Shown here: piece after piece, positions 10,585 through 18,659 of the stretch | How positions within the stretch are numbered: the first letter of the stretch is position 1 | How the letters are laid out: each line of letters begins with the position of its first letter | From: Bacteroidales bacterium | Lineage (GTDB): Bacteria; Bacteroidota; Bacteroidia; Bacteroidales; UBA10428 | Direction of reading: 5' to 3' | NCBI GenBank assembly: GCA_016936215.1 | Contig: JAFGPL010000176.1 | Span: forward strand, 1-41,339 | DNA: 41,339 nucleotides | Position numbers and translations under genes: made by a program | Notes under the pieces: model-generated | Seen by the model: only the letters and a program-made list of their open reading frames with translations | The model's database searches: none | Told to the model about the DNA's origin: nothing

Positions 10585-11061
10585 TTAAAAACGAAAATGC
10601 GCAAACGCCTTGTTTGCTTCCGCCATTTTGTGAGTATCTTCTTTCTTTTTAAATGCGCCTCCTTCGTTGTTAAATGCTGCAAGTATTTCTGCTGCAAGCT
10701 TATCGCACATTGATTTACCTGCCCTTTTGCGTGCAAACAGTATTAAATTTTTCATACTGATAGCTTCTTTTCTGTCGGGCCTGATTTCGGTAGGAACCTG
10801 AAAAGTTGCCCCACCAACCCTGCGGCTTTTTACTTCAACCTGGGGAGTAATATTCTCAAGCGCCTTTTTCCATATATCCAATGATGAACTTTCGATATCT
10901 TTTGACTTCGATTCCACAATCTCGAGGGCATCATAAAAAACCTTGTATGCCACCGATTTTTTTCCTCTTAACATTAGGTTGTTCACAAACCTTGTGACAA
11001 GCTGATCGTTGAATTTCGGATCAGGCAATATAATACGTTTCTTTGGTTTTGTCTTTCTCAT
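10585..11061 (-). CDS. rpsG: 30S ribosomal protein S7
   Basis: S7 nucleates assembly of the 30S head and contacts E-site tRNA. The 158-residue protein begins [20 protein letters not shown] and has the conserved [20 protein letters not shown] segment (25-44). It also carries the signature [21 protein letters not shown] (about 75-95) and the C-terminal [16 protein letters not shown]. Length fits the bacterial family. It lies 16 nt after rpsL and 57 nt before fusA. Confidence 0.98.
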   Translation of the reverse strand: MRKTKPKKRIILPDPKFNDQLVTRFVNNLMLRGKKSVAYKVFYDALEIVESKSKDIESSSLDIWKKALENITPQVEVKSRRVGGATFQVPTEIRPDRKEAISMKNLILFARKRAGKSMCDKLAAEILAAFNNEGGAFKKKEDTHKMAEANKAFAHFRF

Positions 11062-11077
11062 TTTAATTCAGAATGTA

Positions 11078-11452
11078 TTATTTTTTCGGACGCTTGGTTC
11101 CATATTTAGATCTTCTCTGTGTTCTGCTTTCAACACCCGAGGTATCCAATGCCCCCCTGATGATGTGGTATCTTACACCGGGCAGGTCTTTTACCCTTCC
11201 GCCCCTGATAAGAACGATGGAGTGCTCCTGCAGGTTATGGCCTTCGCCCGGGATATATGCATTTACCTCTTTGCCGTGTGTAAGCCTTACACGCGCTACC
11301 TTACGCATAGCAGAATTTGGTTTCTTGGGTGTAGTGGTATAAACCCTAACGCACACGCCCCTTTTCTGTGGGCATGAATCAAGAGCCGGAGACTTACTTT
11401 TGGAAACAATTTTCGATCTTCCTTTTCTTACTAATTGTTGTATTGTCGGCAT
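11078..11452 (-). CDS. rpsL: 30S ribosomal protein S12
   Basis: S12 monitors codon-anticodon pairing at the decoding centre. I place the start at 11452 ([12 protein letters not shown]), giving 124 residues. The longer in-frame reading from 11515 would overlap the promoter at 11486-11516 and adds residues absent from the family. Key elements are [18 protein letters not shown] and [15 protein letters not shown] followed by [11 protein letters not shown]. Lys43/Lys44 and Lys88, where streptomycin-resistance substitutions are known, carry the sensitive residues. Asp89, the homologue of the methylthiolated aspartate, is present. This is the first gene of the ribosomal operon. Confidence 0.98.
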   Translation of the reverse strand: MPTIQQLVRKGRSKIVSKSKSPALDSCPQKRGVCVRVYTTTPKKPNSAMRKVARVRLTHGKEVNAYIPGEGHNLQEHSIVLIRGGRVKDLPGVRYHIIRGALDTSGVESRTQRRSKYGTKRPKK

Positions 11453-11485
11453 TTTCTGACTATAAAATTTTTCTAATTTGGCTTG

Positions 11486-11516
11486 CAAAGGTAGATGATT
11501 TTTTTTTAAAAACAAT
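11486..11516 (-). promoter_or_regulatory. Promoter of the rpsL-led ribosomal operon
   Basis: On the minus strand, positions 11493-11486 read TACCTTTG, a perfect match to the Bacteroidetes -7 element TAnnTTTG. Nineteen bases upstream, 11516-11513 read ATTG, matching 3 of 4 positions of the -33 TTTG element. Transcription would begin about 7 nt further, leaving a leader of around 25-30 nt before the rpsL ATG at 11452. This placement also argues for the short rpsL start. Seen in sequence; activity is inferred. Confidence 0.75.
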
Positions 11517-11715
11517 ATATCGTCAAAATAATTTTTATGATTTTTAAGCCTGATTATTCCAAATATTACTTTTTCGCAACATTTATAAATAATTCGGGCT
11601 AACCACGACTAAAATAATGTTATCAGGTTATTTTAATAGATGCTCTATATTTTCTTAGTTACAGGAATAATTCTTAAAATTTATAAACCTTTAGCGCATG
11701 GCAGACATTTATTAT

Positions 11716-11877
11716 TACCTTAAATCCGCAAGTTATTATTTATATAATTGTAAATAAACACCCTTCGACTACGCTCAGGGTGACTGTCAGGCTGAGCGCC
11801 TGCCCGCCGCACTGCTAAGGCAGGCGGGTAGTCGAAGCCTGATAGGAAAAACCAAAACAACTTGCGGATATAAGGTA
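11716..11877. repeat. Nested palindromic repeat element (MITE/REP-like)
   Basis: The outer arms 11716-11734 and 11859-11877 are inverted copies of one another with a single mismatch in 19 bases. Inside are further inverted pairs: CTTCGACTA (11763-11771) with TAGTCGAAG (11829-11837), CACCCT/AGGGTG around 11760-11782, and GCCTGCC/GGCAGGC around 11800-11825. The interior is GC-rich compared with its AT-rich surroundings. The CCCTTCGACTACGCTCAGGG core resembles a sequence I have seen repeatedly in Bacteroidetes intergenic DNA, recalled and not searched. It lies between the rpsL promoter and the EF-G-like gene. The rest of the 675-bp gap (11516-12190) holds the two promoters and AT-rich DNA with no gene I can support. 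Confidence 0.7.
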
Positions 11878-12099
11878 TTAAAAAAACAGCTGAATAATTT
11901 CGGTTAAACTGGCTAATAACTGCATCATTCAAGTAAAAAACCAGCATTTTTATATTTTGCATCAATAAATAGGTGAAAACCAAAATGGCTTTATCTTAAC
12001 TTTATTAGTATTAAGGTATCTTATATTTGAAGATATTTTTTTACTTATAACATTGATTTTCATACTCTTTTCTAAATTATGGGGAATCAGTGATTTAAT

Positions 12100-12130
12100 C
12101 TTGCTTCTAAATAAAAAATTATTATTTTTG
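12100..12130 (+). promoter_or_regulatory. Promoter of the EF-G-like gene
   Basis: CTTG at 12100-12103, a 19-base spacer and TATTTTTG at 12123-12130 match the Bacteroidetes TTTG-N19-TAnnTTTG consensus (3/4 and full match). The start would fall near 12137, giving a leader of about 54 nt before the ATG at 12191. Confidence 0.65.
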
Positions 12131-12190
12131 CAAGTCTTTGAAAAGGGGCAGATATCTTAAAGTATTATAATATAAACACATCAAAATAAC

Positions 12191-14341
12191 ATGAAGACTT
12201 ATTCTACAGAACAGATAAAGAATATTCTTTTGGTTGGAAATTCGGGTTCAGGAAAAACCACGCTTGCTGAAACCATGCTCTTCAATGGCGGGGTGATTGA
12301 AAGAAGGGGCGATGTAAACAGCAAAAACACTGTATCGGATTTTAAGGAAATAGAACAGACAAATGGTAACTCGATATTCTCATCGCTGCTCTATACAGAA
12401 TACAACAATGCAAAAATCAATATTCTTGATGCTCCCGGCCTGGACGATTTTATCGGTGGTGTTATTTCTTCGATGCATGTTGCAGACACTGCCCTGATGG
12501 TAATAAATGCACAGAACGGTGTTGAAGTAGGCGCAGAAATACATAACAGGTACCTTTCAAAAGCCGGTAAGCCTATGATCATTGCAGTAAACCATCTCGA
12601 CCACGAGAAGGCCAACTGGGACAAGACGATAGAAACTGCCAAAGAAAGGTTCGGGAGCAATGTAGCCCTGGTGCAATTCCCTGTGGAAACAGGCGCCGGC
12701 TTTAATGCAGTTGTAGATGTGATTACAATGAAAATGTACAAATACCAGGGTGACAGCGGTAAAGCCGATGTTGTTGATATTCCTGCCAACCTCGCCGACC
12801 AGGCATCAGCACTTCATTCTGAATTGATTGAAAAAGCTGCCGAAAACGACGAAACGCTCATGGAACTCTTTTTTGCCAATGACACCCTCACTGAGGAAGA
12901 GATGCGGAAAGGAATTGCAGAAGGCCTGATCAAGCGCGGTATCTTTCCCGTGTTCTGTGTTTCTGCAAAAAAGAATATTGGTGTTTCTCGCCTTATGGAG
13001 TTTTTAAGCAATGCGGCGCCATCACCGTCGGATATGCCTGCGCCCAAAGCAGGCAATAAAGAAATAAAATGCGATAAATCCGGTCCTGCTTCGCTGTTTG
13101 TTTTCAAGACATCTTACGAATCACACGTGGGTGAAATTATCTATTTCAAAGTAATGTCGGGTGAGATAAAAGAAGCTGCAGACCTTATCAACAACAACAC
13201 TCAAAATAAAGAACGTTTATCGCAGCTTTTCGCTGCTGCCGGGAAAAACAGGGTAAAAGTCACTTCATTGGTTGCAGGCGACCTTGGAGCAACCGTTAAA
13301 CTAAAAGCAACGAAAACAAACCAGACCCTTGCATCCACCAGCGATATTAAATTCGATGCAATAGCATTTCCTGAGCCAAAATTCAGGACTGCTATTAAGC
13401 CCCTGAGCGAAGGAGACGAAGAAAAGCTGGGCGAGGCATTGCAGAAAATGCGCGAAGAGGACCCTACCATTATTGTTGAATATTCGAAAGAACTGAAACA
13501 AATCATCCTTTCGGGACAGGGCGAATATCACCTGAATATTTTAAAATGGCACCTTGACAATATATATAAACTGGGTACCGAATTTGTTAAACCCCGTATA
13601 CCCTATCGTGAAACCATTACCAAATCGGCCCAGGCCGATTACAGGCACAAAAAACAGTCGGGTGGTGCCGGTCAGTTTGGCGAAGTGCACATGATTATTG
13701 AACCCTATAAAGAAGGTTCAGCCGATCCGACAATGTACAAGCTTGATGGAAAAGAATACAAGATTTCCGTGAGGGGTAAAGAAGAAATTGCCCTGCCATG
13801 GGGAGGAAAGCTTGTGTATTATAATTGTATCGTGGGTGGTTCGATTGATGCCCGTTTCATGCCTGCAATATTAAAAGGCCTGATGGAAAAGATGGAAGAA
13901 GGGCCGCTTACCGGATCGTATGCACGCGACATTAAGGTTTGCGTTTACGATGGTAAAATGCACCCCGTTGACTCGAACGAAATCTCTTTTCGCCTCGCAG
14001 GAAGAAATGCTTTCAGCCAGGCATTTAAAAAAGCAGGCCCAAAGATACTCGAACCTATATACGAAGTAGAAGTTCTCGTACCTTCCGACCGCATGGGCGA
14101 TGTAATGAGCGACCTGCAGGGAAGAAGGGCTATTGTTCAGGGTATGTCAAGCGAATCGGGTTTTGAAAAAATCACTGCCAAAGTGCCCCTCGCTGCAATG
14201 GACAGGTACTCTACCTCGCTTAGTTCCATCTCGGGTGGTCGGGCTATGTATTCGATGAGGTTTTCTGAATATGCCCAGGTTCCGGGAGAAATCCAGGAAG
14301 AACTTCTCAAGGCATACGAAGAAGAAGAACAGGAAGAATAG
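12191..14341 (+). CDS. EF-G-like translational GTPase paralogue (EF-G2 type)
   Basis: This 716-residue protein has the full EF-G architecture, with a G domain, domain II and domains III-V (for example KKQSGGAGQFGEVHMIIEPY in domain IV and DRMGDVMSDLQGRRA in domain V). The G motifs deviate. P-loop GNSGSGKTT (16-24) is intact, but switch I reads NGNSI where EF-G has RGITI. Switch II reads DAPGLDDF (80-87), replacing the catalytic His of DTPGH with Leu84, and G4 is NHLD (134-137). It is therefore probably a poor or non-GTPase. A Bacteroides EF-G paralogue that works without GTP hydrolysis has been reported; orthology to it is inference. The gene has its own promoter and terminator and diverges from the ribosomal operon. 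Confidence 0.9.
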   Translation: MKTYSTEQIKNILLVGNSGSGKTTLAETMLFNGGVIERRGDVNSKNTVSDFKEIEQTNGNSIFSSLLYTEYNNAKINILDAPGLDDFIGGVISSMHVADTALMVINAQNGVEVGAEIHNRYLSKAGKPMIIAVNHLDHEKANWDKTIETAKERFGSNVALVQFPVETGAGFNAVVDVITMKMYKYQGDSGKADVVDIPANLADQASALHSELIEKAAENDETLMELFFANDTLTEEEMRKGIAEGLIKRGIFPVFCVSAKKNIGVSRLMEFLSNAAPSPSDMPAPKAGNKEIKCDKSGPASLFVFKTSYESHVGEIIYFKVMSGEIKEAADLINNNTQNKERLSQLFAAAGKNRVKVTSLVAGDLGATVKLKATKTNQTLASTSDIKFDAIAFPEPKFRTAIKPLSEGDEEKLGEALQKMREEDPTIIVEYSKELKQIILSGQGEYHLNILKWHLDNIYKLGTEFVKPRIPYRETITKSAQADYRHKKQSGGAGQFGEVHMIIEPYKEGSADPTMYKLDGKEYKISVRGKEEIALPWGGKLVYYNCIVGGSIDARFMPAILKGLMEKMEEGPLTGSYARDIKVCVYDGKMHPVDSNEISFRLAGRNAFSQAFKKAGPKILEPIYEVEVLVPSDRMGDVMSDLQGRRAIVQGMSSESGFEKITAKVPLAAMDRYSTSLSSISGGRAMYSMRFSEYAQVPGEIQEELLKAYEEEEQEE

Positions 14342-14360
14342 AACAACCCTGCATAATAGA

Positions 14361-14390
14361 AAAAAACCCGGTTATCAGCCGGGTTTTTTT
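14361..14390 (+). terminator. Intrinsic terminator after the EF-G-like gene
   Basis: A run AAAAAACCCGG at 14361-14371 pairs with CCGGGTTTTTTT at 14379-14390 around a 7-base loop, forming a stem of about 10 bp with a built-in T run. It lies 19 nt after the stop codon at 14341. The stem is nearly symmetrical, so it may also act on the convergent gene ending at 14585. Confidence 0.9.
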
Positions 14391-14584
14391 ATGTGCTTTA
14401 ATTTTAAAAGTGAACATGAACCCCTGGCAATTCATTGCACCTTCCTGTTATAAAAAAAGTCTTTTACCGGTAAGATAATCTCTGTAAACTTCAAAAGCAT
14501 AACATTTAATTTATATAATGGACTTTCTTAAATAATGAAGATTCTCCATTTTATACAATCACAGGCTTTCAGAAAACATCATTT

Positions 14585-15982
14585 TTATTTCTTATTCCTG
14601 AACAGGTAAACATACCCTGTTTTTTGCTTGTCGTCATATTCTTTGTATTGTACCCTTTTATCCTTTTCGCTGTATTCAAAAGCGAGTATCTGGTCAATTA
14701 CGTAATAATAGATACCTTCACTTGCCTCCCGGTTTGAGTTTTTTATTTTGCCGTCCCACCCGGTCCAGTCCCTGATATTGCCTGAAAATTCATGTACTTT
14801 TTGCCCGTAGCGGTTAAAAATTATAATCGTACAATTATAAACAGAAACATCATAGGTCCTGAAGACATCGTTGTAACCATCACCATTGGGGGTGAATACA
14901 TCGGGTAATTTCAAAGAATCTTTTTCGCCAATAACCGGATTTGAAATGGTTATTTCTAATATTGAGGAATCCTCACACTCCCGCGGTTTTGGAGCATATG
15001 TATAAAGTGTTGCAGTAAATTTCCCGGGATAAAGGTATTCGTAGATAATGGTGTCTTCAATGTTATAAAAAACAGTATCAGCGTTGTTGTAATCACCGAA
15101 CTTAAGTTTATAACTTGCGGCATTTTTCGATTCTTTGTTATAAAACTTAAATTTGGTCGGGGCAGATTTTCCATCAAGGGGGTCATATTTCTCACCGTAG
15201 TTTTTACCATAATGTTCAGGATAATAGTTTAAATCTGACAGGAGAATATGATCTACCCCAATATCAGCCTTCGATTTTACAGCAATGTAATTCACTGAAT
15301 CTTTTCGTTCAAGCTTGAACTTCCTGCTCGTCACGGTCATTGTGTACATGGTGTTCTCGTATGGCAGGTTCAGAACCACTGCGTTTGTAAAGCTTTTTGT
15401 TGGTAACCCGCCCTCTTCAATATCTTTTTCCCATGCCATGTCATATTCGGTTATTTCAGTAACAACCGAATCAACACCCGGAATGTGGTACCGGTATCTT
15501 TTTTCTGGCGTAGCTGCACGAATGGTCGTGCTCGAGCAGGTGGTGTTAAGAACAGGTATATTGCCGGCACTGTCTTTGGTGGTAATTTTCACGTTGTAAT
15601 CGTGAAATAATACCCAAACCATGGCCGTATCACGGTAAGCGCCTTTGCTCCTTATAAGCCTGTAGCCATTGTATGTGGTAATGGTATCAATTTCAGATTT
15701 CATGCCTGAATGAGCAAAAACCATGGTATAATCCAGCAAAACAGTGTCGTACTTGTACCATGCAAAGGCCCAGTCATTGGCAGAATCGGGTGATACACTT
15801 GCAAGGGTTATGGAAATCCTGTCCCCATAATTTGGCTGGTTGAATACAAACACCGAATCCTTTCCCGGAAAATAGTTCACTGTATCGGAAAAGTGCGGGT
15901 CGGGACTGTATATCTGTGCAATACCAGTAACGGCCGTAAGTAAGCTGAAGTAAAAAAGAGTTATTTTTCTAAACATGTTCAA
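14585..15982 (-). CDS. T9SS type B (gliding motility-associated, CHU_C) sorting-domain protein
   Basis: The 465-residue product is an exported protein: a signal peptide spans about residues 1-22 (MFRKITLFYFSLLTAVTGIAQ). The C-terminus carries the CHU_C/gliding-associated domain with PDVFTPNGDGYNDVFR, then IIFNRYGQKVHEF, WDGK and EGIYYYVI. This domain directs type IX secretion to the cell surface in Bacteroidetes. The middle (about 25-360) has a beta-rich, PKD/Ig-like look with no recognised catalytic motif. It stands alone, convergent with the EF-G-like gene, and its substrate or role is unknown. Confidence 0.88.
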   Translation of the reverse strand: MNMFRKITLFYFSLLTAVTGIAQIYSPDPHFSDTVNYFPGKDSVFVFNQPNYGDRISITLASVSPDSANDWAFAWYKYDTVLLDYTMVFAHSGMKSEIDTITTYNGYRLIRSKGAYRDTAMVWVLFHDYNVKITTKDSAGNIPVLNTTCSSTTIRAATPEKRYRYHIPGVDSVVTEITEYDMAWEKDIEEGGLPTKSFTNAVVLNLPYENTMYTMTVTSRKFKLERKDSVNYIAVKSKADIGVDHILLSDLNYYPEHYGKNYGEKYDPLDGKSAPTKFKFYNKESKNAASYKLKFGDYNNADTVFYNIEDTIIYEYLYPGKFTATLYTYAPKPRECEDSSILEITISNPVIGEKDSLKLPDVFTPNGDGYNDVFRTYDVSVYNCTIIIFNRYGQKVHEFSGNIRDWTGWDGKIKNSNREASEGIYYYVIDQILAFEYSEKDKRVQYKEYDDKQKTGYVYLFRNKK

Positions 15983-16166
15983 TCAAGTGATTCCTATTAT
16001 TAACAGACTTTTCGTAAAAATATTATACTGTACCCGGTTTTTTGAATACAAAGCTGACAAGAATTGTGCAATTATAATAAATATTCATTATACCCTAAAA
16101 AATAAATGACATTTTGTCTTTTTGGGGAATTGTTAATATATACTTTATAAAAAATATGCCTTCAGG

Positions 16167-16197
16167 TTCGGATTGTTGAGAGCATATCGTAATTTTG
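16167..16197 (+). promoter_or_regulatory. Promoter of the UvrD/PcrA-type helicase gene
   Basis: TAATTTTG at 16190-16197 fully matches TAnnTTTG. TTCG at 16167-16170 is a 3/4 -33 element with a 19-base spacer. The predicted leader is about 87 nt. The rest of the 308-bp divergent gap (15983-16290) is AT-rich; I see no second clear promoter for the minus-strand gene starting at 15982 and no small gene. Confidence 0.6.
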
Positions 16198-16290
16198 CGG
16201 GATATTAATTTTTAAATATATCTATTCCCCTGTATTTCATTAATATAGTGTTATTATACCAAGGTTTTAATTGAAACAGATAACAAAAAG

Positions 16291-18612
16291 GTGAACAACG
16301 AATTTTTAAACGATCTGAATAATGCACAGAAAGAGGCAGTTGTAAACAGCGAAGGCCCATCACTGATAATTTCCGGGGCAGGGTCGGGCAAAACCCGTGT
16401 ACTTACCTATCGTATTGCCCTGCTGTTGAGCAAAGGTGTAAAACCATCGCAAATTCTGGCACTGACCTTTACCAACAAAGCAGCAGGTGAGATGAAGGAA
16501 CGTATCGGCAAACTGGTAGGTGAAGACCTCGCCCGCTACCTCTGGATGGGAACTTTTCATTCTATTTTCGCAAGAATATTAAGGTCTGAAGCCGAAAACC
16601 TCGGTTACGGGGCAAATTTTTCAATTTATGATACCACCGACTCAAAAAGCCTGGTGAAATCAATTATTAAAGAGCTGAAGCTTGATGACCAGGTTTATAA
16701 ACCGGGTGAAGTGTTTGGCCGCATCTCTTCGGCAAAAAACAACCTGATCACAGCGCAGGCTTATAACAGCAATTCGCAGATCACCGAACGCGACCGGTTG
16801 GCCCGCAAACCACAGATTGGCGACATCTACAGGATTTATGCCTCGCGCTGTAAAAAAGCCGATGCCATGGATTTCGACGACCTTTTGCTCAATACCAACA
16901 TCCTTTTCCGTGATTTTCCAGACATCCTGAAAAAATACCAGCAGAAATTTTCCTACATTCTTGTAGACGAATACCAGGATACCAATTTTTCTCAATACCT
17001 GATTGTAAACAAACTGGCAGCTTTACACCATAATGTTTGCGTGGTAGGCGACGATGCACAGAGTATTTATTCTTTCAGGGGGGCAAAAATCGAAAATATA
17101 CTCAACTTTAAAAACGATTACCCGGGTTACAAGCTTTTCAAACTGGAACAAAATTACCGTTCCACGCAGTCAATTGTGAATGCCGCCAACAGCATCATCG
17201 CGAAAAACAGTTCACAGATAGCCAAAAATGTATGGTCAAAAAATGAACCCGGGGATAAAATAAAGGTAGCAGAAACGCTCACCGACCATGAAGAAGGATT
17301 TTACATATCCAATTCAATTCTTGATATCCAGCTCGCCGAACAACAGAGGTACAGCGACTTTGCAATACTTTACCGCACCAATGCCCAGTCGCGTGTGTTT
17401 GAAGAAGCACTGCGCAAAAGAAACATCCCCTACAAGGTTTATGGCAGCATATCGTTTTACCAGCGAAAAGAGATCAAAGACCTGCTGGCTTATCTCCGGC
17501 TCACGGTCAACCCGAATGACGACGAGGCCATAAAGCGTATCATTAACTACCCGGCAAGGGGTATCGGCAATGTAACCCTCGAAAAGATAGAAGAGTATGC
17601 TGCATCGCAAAATATCCCTATCTGGCAGGTGCTTGAAGAATTTAATCCCCAGACCCTGGGGATAAACCGGGGTACCACCGAAAAACTCCAACATTTCAGG
17701 GAAATGATTAAAACATTCCAGGCAGGAGCAAACGAGATGGATGCATACAACCTTGCCCAGGACGTAGCCTCAAGATCAGGCATTATGAAAGACCTGTACA
17801 ACGGGCAAACAGTGGAAGAACGGAGCAAGTACGAAAACATCGAGGAATTGCTGAATGCCATCCGTGAATTTGTTGAAAATAATCAGCAGGCAGGGGAAAA
17901 AACCACCATTGCCCATTACCTTGAAAATGTATCGTTGCTCACCGATATGGACAATGAAAAAGAAGAAGACCATAACAAGGTTACCATCATGACCATGCAT
18001 TCGGCCAAAGGCCTTGAATTTAACAATGTATACATTGCAGGCGCCGAAGAAAAGCTTTTTCCTTCAGCCATGTCGCTTGATAATCCTGCAGGCCTGGAGG
18101 AGGAACGTCGGTTGTTTTATGTCGCTGTAACACGGGCAAAAAAGCGTGTATTTATTACATATACAAGGTCACGGTATCGCTGGGGAATGCCCACCGACTG
18201 TGAGCCAAGCAGGTTTATCTTCGACATTGATCCTGAATATGTTGACCTTCCGATGTTAAAAAAGAAAATCGCGTGGAACATAGATGATGACGAAAATATA
18301 CCTGGCAACGGGTTGAGGAGAAGAAACCCGGATGAGACGGCAACCGCTGCACCGGTCAAACGCTTTATGCGGCCCGCACCTGTTAACAATTCAGGAAATA
18401 TCCCGGTGTATAAGGCCAGTCCCGGTTTTAAACCCGACAATCCAGAGCTGATACAGGTGGGCATGAAAGTTGAGCACCAGCGTTTTGGTATTGGCAAAAT
18501 CATTCACATGGAAGGGGCTTCGACCGACAAAAAAGCGACTGTTTTTTTCCAGTTGCTGCAACAGGAAAAACAACTTCTGCTGAAATTTGCCAAACTTCGT
18601 ATTGTAAAATAG
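16291..18612 (+). CDS. UvrD/PcrA-type superfamily 1A DNA helicase
   Basis: A 3'-5' DNA helicase expected to act in repair and replication restart. The 773-residue protein shows all SF1A motifs: Walker A GAGSGKTR (29-36), DEYQDTNFSQ (about 225), VVGDDAQSIYSFRGA (about 252), LEQNYRST, TMHSAKGLEF (about 570) and VAVTRAKK near 612. The C-terminal 60 residues (GMKVEHQRFGIGKIIHME and the following strands) form the Tudor-like domain seen in PcrA. The start codon is GTG at 16291, chosen because NNEFLNDLNNAQKEAV aligns with the family N-terminus and no ATG lies nearby. No nuclease domain is present, excluding RecB/AddA. The ABC-F gene follows 47 nt downstream. Confidence 0.93.
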   Translation: MNNEFLNDLNNAQKEAVVNSEGPSLIISGAGSGKTRVLTYRIALLLSKGVKPSQILALTFTNKAAGEMKERIGKLVGEDLARYLWMGTFHSIFARILRSEAENLGYGANFSIYDTTDSKSLVKSIIKELKLDDQVYKPGEVFGRISSAKNNLITAQAYNSNSQITERDRLARKPQIGDIYRIYASRCKKADAMDFDDLLLNTNILFRDFPDILKKYQQKFSYILVDEYQDTNFSQYLIVNKLAALHHNVCVVGDDAQSIYSFRGAKIENILNFKNDYPGYKLFKLEQNYRSTQSIVNAANSIIAKNSSQIAKNVWSKNEPGDKIKVAETLTDHEEGFYISNSILDIQLAEQQRYSDFAILYRTNAQSRVFEEALRKRNIPYKVYGSISFYQRKEIKDLLAYLRLTVNPNDDEAIKRIINYPARGIGNVTLEKIEEYAASQNIPIWQVLEEFNPQTLGINRGTTEKLQHFREMIKTFQAGANEMDAYNLAQDVASRSGIMKDLYNGQTVEERSKYENIEELLNAIREFVENNQQAGEKTTIAHYLENVSLLTDMDNEKEEDHNKVTIMTMHSAKGLEFNNVYIAGAEEKLFPSAMSLDNPAGLEEERRLFYVAVTRAKKRVFITYTRSRYRWGMPTDCEPSRFIFDIDPEYVDLPMLKKKIAWNIDDDENIPGNGLRRRNPDETATAAPVKRFMRPAPVNNSGNIPVYKASPGFKPDNPELIQVGMKVEHQRFGIGKIIHMEGASTDKKATVFFQLLQQEKQLLLKFAKLRIVK

Positions 18613-18628
18613 AATTCCATTATCTTTG
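18596..18628 (+). promoter_or_regulatory. Promoter of the ABC-F gene
   Basis: TATCTTTG at 18621-18628 fully matches TAnnTTTG, and TTCG at 18596-18599 lies 21 bases upstream. The -33 element is inside the last codons of the helicase gene, so the ABC-F gene probably has its own promoter despite the short gap. Confidence 0.55.
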
Positions 18629-18659
18629 GAAATTTTTCAAAGCCTAATATTCTTAGTCA

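Noticed and set aside
11720-11983. 87-codon minus-strand reading across the intergenic palindrome
   Set aside because: Its central residues are simply the translation of the palindromic repeat (the DSHPERSRRV-type string common from such repeats), and its ends are low-complexity AT-rich DNA.
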